In this document: positions 16,249 to 24,762 of the stretch, piece by piece | Position numbering within the stretch: the first letter of the stretch is position 1 | Layout of the letters: each line of letters starts with the position of its first letter | Assembly: GCF_900090305.1 (NCBI RefSeq) | Contig: NZ_LT607751.1 | Coordinates: 868,001 to 932,000, forward strand | Reading direction: 5' to 3' | Source of the DNA: Micromonospora siamensis | GTDB taxonomy: Bacteria > Actinomycetota > Actinomycetes > Mycobacteriales > Micromonosporaceae | Length of the DNA stretch: 64,000 nt | Position numbers and translations under genes: made by a program | The notes under the pieces: generated by a model | What the model was told of the DNA's origin: nothing | What the model saw: only the letters and a program-made list of their open reading frames with translations | Databases searched by the model: none

Positions 16249-17088
16249 ATGAACAGGATCGAACAGAACTCATCCCTGGACCGGGTCGGTGACCGGCTCC
16301 AACGAGCCGTCCAGGCCACCCTGCGTCCGCAGCGGGTCCGCGACCTGCTGCACGGGGTGTGGCTGGGCCACCCGCTGCACCCGGCGATGGTGCAGGTGCC
16401 GGTCGGCGCCTGGATCAGCGCCGCGGTGGTCGACCTGCTGCCCGGCCAGCGGCGCGCGGCGACCACGCTGGTCGCCCTGGGCACCGTCAGCGCGGTGCCG
16501 GCGGCCGTGGCCGGCCTCAACGACTGGGCCGCCCTCTCCCGCGACCAGCGCCGGATCGGACTGGTGCACGCCGCCGCCAACTCCGTCGGGCTGGCGCTCT
16601 ACGCCGGTTCGCTGGCCGCCCGGCTCAACGGCCGGCACGGCAGCGGGCGGGCGCTGGCGTACCTGGGGCTGAGCGCCGCCAGCCTGGGGGCGTACGTCGG
16701 CGGGCACCTGGCGTACAAGCAGGGCGCGCAGGTCAGCCAGAGCGTCTCCGAGCTGCACCGGATGAGCGACGAGTGGCAGGCCGTGGCCGACCTGGCCAGC
16801 CTGCCGCAGCGTGAACTGGTCACCCGCGAGGTGGACGACGTGTCGGTGATCCTCTACCGGCACGGCGACGAGGTCACGGTGATGCTGGAGCGGTGCCCGC
16901 ACCAGAGCGGACCGCTCGGCGAGGGCGAGGTGCAGGAGATCGACGGGCACGCCTGCGTGGTCTGCCCCTGGCACGGCAGCGCCTTCCGGCTCAACGGGGG
17001 CGAGGTCGTGCAGGGTCCGGCGGCCACCGACCAGCAGCTCCTGCCGACCCGGGTGGTCGATGGCGTCCTCCAGACCCGCATCCCCTGA
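16249..17088 (+). CDS. DUF2231 membrane protein fused to a Rieske [2Fe-2S] domain
   Basis: Residues 30-165 hold DUF2231-type hydrophobic helices starting HGVWLGHPLHPAMVQVPVG. Residues 180-279 form a Rieske domain with both cluster motifs, CPHQSGPL (C-x-H) and CPWHGSAF (C-x2-H), which bind a 2Fe-2S centre. This fusion is common in actinobacteria and is probably a membrane-bound electron-transfer component, but its redox partners are unknown. The ATG at 16249 follows a GAGAAGG site. Confidence 0.85.
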   Translation: MNRIEQNSSLDRVGDRLQRAVQATLRPQRVRDLLHGVWLGHPLHPAMVQVPVGAWISAAVVDLLPGQRRAATTLVALGTVSAVPAAVAGLNDWAALSRDQRRIGLVHAAANSVGLALYAGSLAARLNGRHGSGRALAYLGLSAASLGAYVGGHLAYKQGAQVSQSVSELHRMSDEWQAVADLASLPQRELVTREVDDVSVILYRHGDEVTVMLERCPHQSGPLGEGEVQEIDGHACVVCPWHGSAFRLNGGEVVQGPAATDQQLLPTRVVDGVLQTRIP

Positions 17089-17177
17089 CCGATCACGCGC
17101 CGCTCCCGGCCGGGTGATGGCACGTCTTGGGGCTTCCCGGCCGGGTGTTGGCGTGTCTTGCGGCATGCCGTGCTCCC

Positions 17178-17195
17178 GCCCCGAGGGCGCGGGGC
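17178..17195. terminator. Hairpin between convergent genes
   Basis: gccccg-agggcg-cggggc sits between the Rieske gene stop and the LysM gene stop. It has no U-tract, as is usual in high-GC actinobacteria, and may serve both transcripts. Confidence 0.4.
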
Positions 17196-17198
17196 AGG

Positions 17199-18323
17199 TC
17201 AGTCGCGGCGGTGCCGCCCGGAGATCAGTGCCCGGGCGGCCCGGACCGGGCGGCGACGCAGCCCGAGCACCGCGCCGATCTGTGCCCCGACGATGCTGGC
17301 GACGGCGAGCACCGCGCTGACGGCCAGCGGACGGTTCATCCCGTCGTCGTCGCTGGCCCGGGCCGCTCCGGCGGCCATCGCCGGTGGCGCCCCCGCCGGC
17401 TGCGCGGCCGGGGGCAGCGGCTGCTGGTTCGGCGCCGGCCGACCGGTGTTCCCGCCCTGGCTCGGGCCGGCCGCCCCACCGGGATTCGCAGGTCCGCCGG
17501 GGCCGGAGGTGTCCGGGCCGGCGTGGCCCTCGGGCGCGGGCGATCCGGGCGGGGTGGCCGCGGGTGGGTGCGGTGACGGGCGCCGGGGCGTCGAGCCGGC
17601 CTCCACCAGCCGGCCGGTGGCGTGCCGGCGGGCACCCGTGTCGTCCGCCCGCGCCGGGAGCTTGATCAGCTGCCCGGGCTGGATCCGGTCGGCGTCGGGC
17701 AGCCGGTTCAGCGCGGCCACCTCCCGGTAGCGCCCGAAGTCGTCCAGGTACCGTTCGGCCACCTCGCCCAGGTAGTCGCCCTCGGCGACCCGGTACACCG
17801 GGGTGCCGGCCGCCGGTTGCGCGCTCTGCGTCGACAGGGCAGCCGTCAGGTGCGTACCCGTCGAAGGGCCGGCGTGGGCGGTGACCGGCAGCGTCGCCAC
17901 GGTCGGGTGCGGCGCGGACGCCACCGTGGCCGCGCTCGCGGCCGGGGCCGCCGCGAGGATCAACGCCACCGAACCGACCAGGGCGGCCGCCGCCCGCTGC
18001 TGGCGGCGCATCCCGGGCAGCCGGGGCGCCGGGCGGCGCAGGGTCTGCGCACCCAGTTCCACGAGTACGGAGAAGGCGAACGTGGCCCAGCCGAACCAGC
18101 CGAGCACCGCCAGCGCCCGCAGGAAGAGCTGGCCGTCGTCGCGGCTGGTCAGCGTGGTGCCGACCTCGGCGAGGGTGGGCAGGTGGTCGGGGAGCGGGTT
18201 GCCGGCGAAGGCCAGCAGCGCCACCGGCGCACCGGCGAGCACCGCGCAGAGCACGACCAGCGCGCCGAACCCGGTGAGGATCTGCCCGGCCCGCCGTACG
18301 GCGGAGCCACGGGATGCGGCCAT
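17199..18323 (-). CDS. Membrane protein with LysM domain, end of Tad locus
   Basis: The 374-residue protein has hydrophobic segments near residues 13-38, 68-90 and 112-132. A single LysM domain follows at about 176-226 (YRVAEGDYLGEVAERYLDD, ending IQPGQLIKLP), then a long Pro/Gly/Ala-rich stretch and a last helix near the C-terminus (LAVSAVLAVASIVGAQIGAV). In Streptomyces and relatives similar proteins at Tad loci are fused to a BTAD regulator; no such domain is present here. It probably binds cell wall at the pilus site. It is the last gene of the leftward pilus operon. Confidence 0.7.
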   Translation of the reverse strand: MAASRGSAVRRAGQILTGFGALVVLCAVLAGAPVALLAFAGNPLPDHLPTLAEVGTTLTSRDDGQLFLRALAVLGWFGWATFAFSVLVELGAQTLRRPAPRLPGMRRQQRAAAALVGSVALILAAAPAASAATVASAPHPTVATLPVTAHAGPSTGTHLTAALSTQSAQPAAGTPVYRVAEGDYLGEVAERYLDDFGRYREVAALNRLPDADRIQPGQLIKLPARADDTGARRHATGRLVEAGSTPRRPSPHPPAATPPGSPAPEGHAGPDTSGPGGPANPGGAAGPSQGGNTGRPAPNQQPLPPAAQPAGAPPAMAAGAARASDDDGMNRPLAVSAVLAVASIVGAQIGAVLGLRRRPVRAARALISGRHRRD

Positions 18324-18338
18324 GGCTGCCTTCCTTCC

Positions 18339-18767
18339 CTACGGTTCCTCGGTGATCGCCCGGGCGGTGGCCTCGCCCGAGACGGTGACGGTGTTGCCGA
18401 AGCCGAAGAGGCCGAGCAGGTAGCGGTCGTAGGTGACGGTCACCCGGACGCGGATCCGCTTCTCGCCGTCCACGACGGGGAACGTGACGGTGTGGCCGGC
18501 GACGTCGGCCGCGGCCAGGTAGCCGGCCACGGCGGCCCGGGCGGCGTCCTCGTCGATCTCCTTCGGCCCGCCCTCGATGGCCCGGGCGCGGTCGATGGCC
18601 TGCCCGCCGGAGCGGGCCGCCTCGGCGGCCAGGTTGTCGGCGCGCTGCATGGACCGCAGCTGGCCGGCGCCGTCGAACGCCAACCCGATCACCACCAGCA
18701 CGCCGGTCATCGCCGCGGCCAGGAACAGGCTGACCCGGCCGGCGTCGCGGCGGCCCGGCCCGGTCAT
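18339..18767 (-). CDS. TadE/TadG-like pilus assembly protein
   Basis: The 142-residue protein opens with RDAGRVSLFLAAAMTGVLVVIGLAFDGAGQLRS, the N-terminal helix pattern of Flp pilus TadE/G-like (TadG-type) pseudopilins. A small outer domain ending TVTVSGEATARAI follows. It overlaps the upstream TadE-like gene by 4 bp (ATGA) and belongs to the same operon. Its likely role is a minor pilin or membrane platform component. Confidence 0.72.
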   Translation of the reverse strand: MTGPGRRDAGRVSLFLAAAMTGVLVVIGLAFDGAGQLRSMQRADNLAAEAARSGGQAIDRARAIEGGPKEIDEDAARAAVAGYLAAADVAGHTVTFPVVDGEKRIRVRVTVTYDRYLLGLFGFGNTVTVSGEATARAITEEP

Positions 18768-19231
18768 CCCCGGCTCCGGTAGCGGTCCAGCGGCGAGGTG
18801 AACCGCGCCGACACGGTGGTGCCGTCCGGCATGCCGGGGGCGGTCGACAGCTGGATGTCGGCGTACGAGACCACGCAGGTGACCCGGACCGAGACGGTGG
18901 CGACCTGCCCCGGTCCGCTGGCGAACGCCGCGTCGAAGCTGGTGGACACGCCGCCCACCGAGCCGCTGAAGCTGAGCTGCGGGGCGCCCTCGCAGTTGAG
19001 CCGCTGCCAGTCCAGTGACTCGGTCACCGCGTTCCCGGCGGCCTCCCGGGCGGCGCCGGCGGTACGCGAGATCGAGGCGGCCCGGGCCGCGTCGTGCGCC
19101 GCCGACCCGATCGCCTCCTGCGCGATCGCCGTCCGCCCCGCCACCCCGGCGAGCACCAGCAGCGCGATGAACGCCGGGGCGAGCACCGCCACCTCGACGG
19201 AGACCGAGCCCCGCTCGGCGCGCCCGGTCAC
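18764..19231 (-). CDS. TadE-like pseudopilin
   Basis: The 155-residue protein begins MTGRAERGSVSVEVAVLAPAF, with the polar Glu after a Ser-rich turn that marks TadE pseudopilins as prepilin-peptidase substrates. The hydrophobic helix and a C-terminal globular domain with two cysteines follow. The GTG start at 19231 overlaps the stop of the preceding TadE gene (GTGA). Confidence 0.78.
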   Translation of the reverse strand: MTGRAERGSVSVEVAVLAPAFIALLVLAGVAGRTAIAQEAIGSAAHDAARAASISRTAGAAREAAGNAVTESLDWQRLNCEGAPQLSFSGSVGGVSTSFDAAFASGPGQVATVSVRVTCVVSYADIQLSTAPGMPDGTTVSARFTSPLDRYRSRG

Positions 19232-19680
19232 GGCGCCGTCCACCGTTCGACCGTCCCGTGCGCCCGCTGCTCCACCGGGAAGCTCACGCCGGGGACGACG
19301 GAGAGGGACCTGCCGGTCACCGTGCAGGTCACGCCGCCCCCGTCGACCACGCAGGTCGGCCCCGGATCGTTCCAGCCCACCAGCCAGTCCCCGGCCGCGT
19401 TCAGGAAGGCGACCGCGCGGGCCTCGCCGGCCCCGGCCGGTGCGGCCTGGACCCGTTGCGCGGTGACCGCGCTCTGCGCCGCGTTCAGCGCGGTGGCCCG
19501 GGCGACGAACCAGGCGGCGACCTGGATCGAACCGAAGAGCAGCACGAACACCACCGGCATCACCACCGCCAACTCGACCGGGTTCGCCCCCCGGTCCCGC
19601 TGCCACCGGGGCACGGGCGCGCCGGTACGCCGGACGGCGGTGGCCGCCCGGCGGGGGCCGGCGGTGGCTGGACGGCGCAT
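19228..19680 (-). CDS. TadE-like pseudopilin
   Basis: The 150-residue protein has a basic N-terminus, the processing-site context RDRGANPVELAVVMPVVF and one long helix, all typical of TadE. Two cysteines in TCVVDGGGVTC may form a disulfide outside the cell. It lies 9 bp after the Flp pilin gene and overlaps the next TadE gene. Confidence 0.8.
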   Translation of the reverse strand: MRRPATAGPRRAATAVRRTGAPVPRWQRDRGANPVELAVVMPVVFVLLFGSIQVAAWFVARATALNAAQSAVTAQRVQAAPAGAGEARAVAFLNAAGDWLVGWNDPGPTCVVDGGGVTCTVTGRSLSVVPGVSFPVEQRAHGTVERWTAP

Positions 19681-19689
19681 CGATCGTCC

Positions 19690-19887
19690 CTACGGGGCCG
19701 GGTCCGGAATGGCGTCCATCCAGCCCTGGGCCTTGGTCGCGACGATGCCGGTGACGATGACCGCCGCGGCCACCAGACCGAAGATGATCACGGCGGTGGG
19801 CACCGGGCTGTCGCCGCGTTCACCGTCGCGGCGCAACTCGGCCAGCCGCGTGCTCAACGCGGCGTGCAGGTAGGCGAAGAGGTGCAT
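19690..19887 (-). CDS. Small Flp-type pilin subunit
   Basis: This 65-residue protein has a leader ending RDGERGDSPVPTAVIIFG and one hydrophobic helix (about residues 32-52), then KAQGWMDAIPDPAP. Size, position between the TadBC and TadE genes and the leader pattern mark it as the major Flp pilin. The ATG has a clear AAGGAG ribosome site. The usual Gly/Glu cleavage context is altered: the residue five positions after the presumed Gly is Pro-Thr rather than Glu, so processing should be tested. Confidence 0.75.
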   Translation of the reverse strand: MHLFAYLHAALSTRLAELRRDGERGDSPVPTAVIIFGLVAAAVIVTGIVATKAQGWMDAIPDPAP

Positions 19888-19913
19888 GGCGTGCTCCTTC
19901 TGTCGGGGTGTGT

Positions 19914-20783
19914 TCACAGGCGGGCCACGAACGGGTAGACGGCGAAGCCCAACAGGACGAAGACCAGCAGCGCGCCCGGGATGTCGAGCCGGCTGGTGAC
20001 CCCCTCGGCGCGGGCCAGGTTGTCGGTGCGGATCTGATCCCGCAGCGCGTCGGCGCGGCTGCGCAACGTCTCGTGCACCTGGGCGCCCTCGCTGCCCGAC
20101 GAGCGCATGATCGCGCCCACGTCGCCCAGCTCCGGGATGCCGATCCGGTCGGCCAGGTCCCGCAGCTCGTCCCAGGGGGAGTGCATCTGCATCTGGGCGA
20201 TCCGCAGGGACTCCCGGATCCGGTCGAAGACCCAGCCGTCGCAGACGGTCGCCGCCCGCTCCAACGCCTGCACCGGCCCGTGCGCGGCGGACAGTTGCAG
20301 GGCCACCAGGTCCAGGTAGGTGCAGACCGCCTGGCGGAACTCGTCCCGGGCGGCGTCCGCGCGGGTCAGCACCGCCCGGTGGGCGAGCACGGCGGCGAGC
20401 ACCGCCATCGCCAGGCTGCCCAGCACCGGCACGGCGACCGGAACACCGACGCCCATCAGGAACAGCCCGGCCGCGATCAGGGTCGGCGAGACCAGGCCGA
20501 TCAGCGCGGAGAGCAGCAGCGAGAAGGTGTACTGCTCGGGGGTGCGGTCGATCAGGGCGAGTTGCCGGTGCGGCGGGCGCAGCCAGCGGGACAGCCCGCC
20601 CAGCCACTCCAGCCGGCGGCCGGCCGGGCCGGCGGGTGCGACACCCGGCGGCTGGTGCAGCCGGCGCAGCGCCGGACCGAGCGCCGGGGCGGCCGGGACC
20701 GCCTCCCGGACCAGCAGGAACAGGCCCAACCCGACCACCGCCCCGCCGACCACGGCGAGGGTGAGCTGCCAGTTGAGGATCAT
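19914..20783 (-). CDS. tadC: TadC-like type II/IV secretion system F-domain protein
   Basis: The 289-residue membrane protein has an N-terminal helix, two helices around residues 90-130 and a C-terminal helix (LLVFVLLGFAVYPFV). The cytoplasmic T2SSF domain lies between (about 145-260), with QLSAAHGPVQALERAA and EGAQVHETLRSRADALR. It forms the inner-membrane platform of the Flp pilus together with TadB. Confidence 0.85.
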   Translation of the reverse strand: MILNWQLTLAVVGGAVVGLGLFLLVREAVPAAPALGPALRRLHQPPGVAPAGPAGRRLEWLGGLSRWLRPPHRQLALIDRTPEQYTFSLLLSALIGLVSPTLIAAGLFLMGVGVPVAVPVLGSLAMAVLAAVLAHRAVLTRADAARDEFRQAVCTYLDLVALQLSAAHGPVQALERAATVCDGWVFDRIRESLRIAQMQMHSPWDELRDLADRIGIPELGDVGAIMRSSGSEGAQVHETLRSRADALRDQIRTDNLARAEGVTSRLDIPGALLVFVLLGFAVYPFVARL

Positions 20784-20829
20784 GTGCCCCGGCCTTCGGT
20801 CGGGGCGGCGGGACGCGCCGGCACGCCGT

Positions 20830-21729
20830 TCACGCGACGACCTCCTGCGGGTCGGGGGCCGGCAGGAAGCGGGCCGGTCGGGGCGGCTGACTCATCGACC
20901 GCACCCAGACCAGCAGGCTGATGAAGGCGACGCCGAGGAGCGTCATCACGAACTGCCCGACCGGCGTCCCGTACGGGCGGATGTACTCGGTGTTCACCAG
21001 CCCGTACGCCAGGGTGGCGAGGGTCATTCCGGTCAGGAACCGGACCGCGAACCGCGGCTGGGTGCGCTTGGCCTCGATCTCCCGCCTCGTGGTCACCTCG
21101 GCCGCGGCGGCGGAGGCGATCGACCCGAGCACGTCGCCGAGCCGCTCGCCCCGGTCGGTCAGGTGCAGGATCAGTGCGGCGACCACCTGGTCGCAGACCG
21201 GGTCCCCGATGTCGTCGGCGAACGCCAGCAGGGCGGAGCGGGCCAGCCAGCCGGCCTGGAGCCGGGCGGCGAGCAGGCGTACCTCCTCCTGGATCTCCTC
21301 CGGCACCGTGTTGATGGTGCCGACGATCGACTGCTGGAGGCCCTGCCCGGTGGCGGAGACGTCCTTGAGCCGGCGGGTCCACTCGCCGACCGCCTCGATC
21401 CGTTCGATGGCCCGCTGTTCGGCCTTGCCCACGCCGAGCAGCCACGGCGTGCCGGGCACCGCCACCGCCACCAGCAGGCCGACCACGGGCAGGCCGGTGA
21501 CCAGGAAGGCGAGCGCGCCGGCCAGCAGCGCCCCGCCGAGCAGCAGCCGGCGGGACCGCTGCTCGTGCGGGCTGCCGCCGGTGAGCCCGAGGCGGTCCAG
21601 CGGGCTGCGGGCCCCGGGCCGGGGCCCGGCGGGCCGGCTGGTGCCGACCAGCGCCACCACCGCCAACACCAGCCCGGCCACGCAGGCCGCCCCGGAGACC
21701 ATGGCGATCAGCTCGATGTCGCTGGTCAT
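20830..21729 (-). CDS. tadB: TadB-like type II/IV secretion system F-domain protein
   Basis: The 299-residue membrane protein has helices near residues 8-28 and 64-95, a T2SSF cytoplasmic domain (ATGQGLQQSIVGTINTVPEEI, then LTDRGERLGDVLGSIASAA) and two C-terminal helices. Its ATG overlaps the tadA stop by 4 bp (ATGA). It should partner TadC in the pilus platform. Confidence 0.86.
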   Translation of the reverse strand: MTSDIELIAMVSGAACVAGLVLAVVALVGTSRPAGPRPGARSPLDRLGLTGGSPHEQRSRRLLLGGALLAGALAFLVTGLPVVGLLVAVAVPGTPWLLGVGKAEQRAIERIEAVGEWTRRLKDVSATGQGLQQSIVGTINTVPEEIQEEVRLLAARLQAGWLARSALLAFADDIGDPVCDQVVAALILHLTDRGERLGDVLGSIASAAAAEVTTRREIEAKRTQPRFAVRFLTGMTLATLAYGLVNTEYIRPYGTPVGQFVMTLLGVAFISLLVWVRSMSQPPRPARFLPAPDPQEVVA

Positions 21730-23276
21730 CGCGGGTTCCCCCGACCGGCGAGCCGGGTGTGCCGGGGCCGCCGCCAGGCACCCTGCCCGGCCTCGATGAA
21801 CCGGGTCAGCAGCCGCGCGTCGTAGCCGACCCGCAGCAGCTGGTCGCGGACCCGTTCCGGCAGGTGCCGGGGTACGGCCCGACCGTCCGGCCCGGGACCG
21901 AAGACCGTGGTGGTGGTGATCCGGTTGCCCTCGCCGACCCCGATCACCTCCTCCACGTGGGAGACGAACCGGTGCTTGCGCCCGCCGATCGCGGTCTCGT
22001 CCTCCACCGTCACGTAGACGATCAGGTCGAGGGCGTTGCCGGCCATCCGGCGGGCCTGCTCGACCGTCATCTCCCGGCCGTGGGCCAGCGCCAGCTCGAT
22101 GATCCGCTCGCTCACCCCGGCGGGCGTACGGGCGTGGATGGTGCACATCGACCCGCGGCTGGTGGTCATCGCCTGGAGCATCGGGACGATCTCCCGGGAC
22201 CGGACCTCACCGACGATGATCCGCAGCACGCCCATCCGCAGCGACACCGGGATGAGGTCGGCGATGCTCACCTCCCCGGCGGGCCGGCCGTCGGCCCCGC
22301 GCTCGCCGTGCCCCTCCCGGGCCTCGAAGCTCATCACCGCCCGGTGCTTGATCCCGCGTCGGGTGGGCAGCAGCTCCCGGCTCTCCTCCAGCAGCACGTA
22401 CGGCTCGTCGGCCGGGATCTCGTCCATCAGCGCCCGGATGACGGTGGTCTTTCCCGCCCCGGCCAGCCCGGCGACCATGATGTTCAGCCCGGCCCGCATC
22501 GCGGCGCGGAGGAAGTCCCGCAGCAGCGGGTCGATCATCTCGTCCAGGTCGGCCCGGGTGCCGCAGATGTCGTCCAGGCTCACGTCGAGGGTGTTGTGCT
22601 TGCGGATCACCGCGTACGGGCGGTGGGTGACCAGGAAGACCGCGGCGAGTCGGCTGCCGTCGGGCAGTTGCAGGTCCAGCGTCGGCTTGGAGGTGGAGAG
22701 CGAGCGTTCGGTGGCACCGGCCCGGCGGGCCGCCGCCTGGAGGATCTCCACCAGCTCGTCGTCGCTGTCGGCGATCGGCTCGGCCCAGTCGACGCCGCCG
22801 CCGTGCCGGGTGATGCGTACCTGGTCGCAGCCGAGGATGTGCACCTCCTCGATGCTCTCGTCGACCAGCAGCGTCTGGAGCCGGCCCAGGCCGACCAGTT
22901 CGGCGGTCACCTGGTCGAGCAGCAGCCGCTCCTCGCCGGCTGCCATCGGGGTGCCCGCCCGGCGCACCGAGTCCGCGTACGCCGAGACCACGGCGACCGC
23001 GAGCCGGGCCCGCTCGATGTCCTCCTCGTCCGGGTTGAACTCGCGGCCCCGCTGCCAGAGGGTGAGCCGTTCGGTCAGCTCCCGGCGCAGCTCGCGGACC
23101 ACCGCGAAGTCCACCCGGGGGCGGGGCGCCTCGGGCGGGGCGGGCGGCAGCACCGCCACCGGCTGCCCGGGCATCGGCGCGGTGGCGTGCGGGTAGCGGC
23201 CGTTGACCGGCGGCACGATGGACGTGGCGCCCGGCTGCTCGCCGCGCGGGTCGTGGAAGACCGGCTCAAACCGCAT
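21726..23276 (-). CDS. tadA: Flp pilus assembly ATPase (CpaF/TadA)
   Basis: The 516-residue secretion ATPase has an N-terminal domain with VDESIEEVHILGCDQVRI, the Walker A motif GLAGAGKTT near residue 265, an Asp-box/Walker B region (RIIVGEVRSREIVPMLQAM) and the His-box segment SMCTIHARTPAG. It powers pilin polymerisation at the inner face of the membrane. It overlaps the CpaE-like gene upstream by 11 bp and tadB downstream by 4 bp. Confidence 0.93.
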   Translation of the reverse strand: MRFEPVFHDPRGEQPGATSIVPPVNGRYPHATAPMPGQPVAVLPPAPPEAPRPRVDFAVVRELRRELTERLTLWQRGREFNPDEEDIERARLAVAVVSAYADSVRRAGTPMAAGEERLLLDQVTAELVGLGRLQTLLVDESIEEVHILGCDQVRITRHGGGVDWAEPIADSDDELVEILQAAARRAGATERSLSTSKPTLDLQLPDGSRLAAVFLVTHRPYAVIRKHNTLDVSLDDICGTRADLDEMIDPLLRDFLRAAMRAGLNIMVAGLAGAGKTTVIRALMDEIPADEPYVLLEESRELLPTRRGIKHRAVMSFEAREGHGERGADGRPAGEVSIADLIPVSLRMGVLRIIVGEVRSREIVPMLQAMTTSRGSMCTIHARTPAGVSERIIELALAHGREMTVEQARRMAGNALDLIVYVTVEDETAIGGRKHRFVSHVEEVIGVGEGNRITTTTVFGPGPDGRAVPRHLPERVRDQLLRVGYDARLLTRFIEAGQGAWRRPRHTRLAGRGNPR

Positions 23277-24066
23277 CCGGCACCCCCTGGGCGACCGGCC
23301 AGCCCAGCCGCGCCCGGCGGCGTTCGAGCATCGCCCGGACCGGCACCTCCAGGGCGGCGGCCGCGCGGATCAGCGGCCGGCCGGCGCGTACGGTGCCGCC
23401 GAGGCTGAGCACCTGGGCGGTACGCGTGTCCTCCGGCAGCCGGGCGATCACCGGCACGCCGAGGGCCTTGCTGACCTCGCCGTTGCCGTGGCCGGGCCCG
23501 ACCAGCAGCAGCCGCAGCGTGCCCGGCGGCACCCGGTGCTCGGCGAAGTCCCGCTCGATCGCCCGGATCATCGCCCGGGTGCCGGAGAGATCGGGCAGGT
23601 GGGCCCGGGTCACCAGCAGGACCACGGCGGCGGCGCGCAGCAGCGGCCACGGCGGGCCGGGCACCTGCAACCGCCCACAGTCGACCAGCACGTCGTACGG
23701 CGGGTGGCCCTTCTCCAGCTCGGCGAAGAAGTCGGTGAACCGCTGCCAGAGCGGGGTGACGCTGCCGGCCTGGACGGGGTCGACCACGCCGGGCAGCAGC
23801 AGCCGCTCCCGCTTCGGCGCGTCCAGGTCGACCAGCTGCGACCAGAACGCCTGCTCCAGGTTGCCGTCGCGCAGCTCGCCCACGGCCAGCTCGCCGATGC
23901 CCCGGGGCCCGTCGAGCGCTCCGCCCAGGTAGCCGGCGAGGATCGACCCGCCGGCCGGGTCGGCCTCGGCGAGCACCAGCCGGCGGTGCCAGCTCAGCGC
24001 GCAGGCCAGTGCCGAGGTGGTGACGCCCGGCGAGCCCTTGGCCGACACCAGCGCGATGATCGCCAT
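23266..24066 (-). CDS. CpaE/MinD-like P-loop ATPase
   Basis: The 266-residue protein starts MAIIALVSAKGSPGVTTSALA, a deviant Walker A with Lys at the N-terminal side and GVTT. The switch region is ADPAGGSILAGYLGG. Such ParA/MinD relatives in Tad loci position the pilus machine. No response-regulator receiver domain is present, unlike full CpaE. It sits between the SAF-domain gene (2 bp gap) and tadA. Confidence 0.82.
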   Translation of the reverse strand: MAIIALVSAKGSPGVTTSALACALSWHRRLVLAEADPAGGSILAGYLGGALDGPRGIGELAVGELRDGNLEQAFWSQLVDLDAPKRERLLLPGVVDPVQAGSVTPLWQRFTDFFAELEKGHPPYDVLVDCGRLQVPGPPWPLLRAAAVVLLVTRAHLPDLSGTRAMIRAIERDFAEHRVPPGTLRLLLVGPGHGNGEVSKALGVPVIARLPEDTRTAQVLSLGGTVRAGRPLIRAAAALEVPVRAMLERRRARLGWPVAQGVPDAV

Positions 24067-24068
24067 GC

Positions 24069-24731
24069 TCAGGCCGCCTCGGTGAGCACGAGCGCGACCC
24101 GGTCCTGGGCGGCCAGCACCACCACGGCCGGTACGTCCCGCGTGGCCAGCGCCAGGTAGACCACGACGTCCCCGCTCTTCGGCGTGTACGTGTCGATGAC
24201 GGTGGCCGTGAAGCGGGTGGTGGTGGCCGGTTTGTCGCTGCCGTCGTCGTTGCGGGCCGGGGTGCCGACCAGCTGCACCTTGTCGCCGGGATGCAGCTTG
24301 CGGGCGGGCACCCGGGCCGGGTCGAGCCCGAGCGACACCTGCTGCTGCCCGGGGCCGAGCAGCGGACCGTCGGTCAGCTGGCGCATGGTGAGCAGCGTCC
24401 CGGGGACCAGCGACACGGCGGCCCGCTTGCCGACCACGTCGGCGATCCGCTGCGCCGGCACGGGCGAGAGGCCCTGCCCGCCGGCGACCTGCACCGAGAC
24501 CAGGTCGTCGGCGCCGAGGACCCGACCGACCTCGACCGGCCGGGCCACCGCGAGATAGCTGCCGGTGGCCCGGACGGAGGTGACGGCGAACGCCGCGCCC
24601 AGCCCGCCCAGGGCGATCAGCAGCACGGCCAGCCCGAGCAGCCCGGGCCGGGTACGCCGCTGGCGGACCACCTTCGGCGGGGCGACCGGCGCGTCGACCG
24701 GCCCGGGGTTGTTCTGGGTCACCAGGCTCAT
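24069..24731 (-). CDS. SAF-domain protein (CpaB/RcpC-like)
   Basis: The 220-residue protein has a basic N-terminus with RQRRTRPG, one helix (LLGLAVLLIALGGLGAAFAV) and an SAF domain in which VARPVEVGRVLGADDL is followed by GKRAAVSLVPGTLLT. SAF proteins of Tad loci sit in the periplasm or wall and guide the pilus. It is followed by the CpaE-like gene after 2 bp. Confidence 0.8.
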   Translation of the reverse strand: MSLVTQNNPGPVDAPVAPPKVVRQRRTRPGLLGLAVLLIALGGLGAAFAVTSVRATGSYLAVARPVEVGRVLGADDLVSVQVAGGQGLSPVPAQRIADVVGKRAAVSLVPGTLLTMRQLTDGPLLGPGQQQVSLGLDPARVPARKLHPGDKVQLVGTPARNDDGSDKPATTTRFTATVIDTYTPKSGDVVVYLALATRDVPAVVVLAAQDRVALVLTEAA

Positions 24732-24762
24732 CGGGTCTTCTCCGTCCGCTCCGGGGCGCCGG

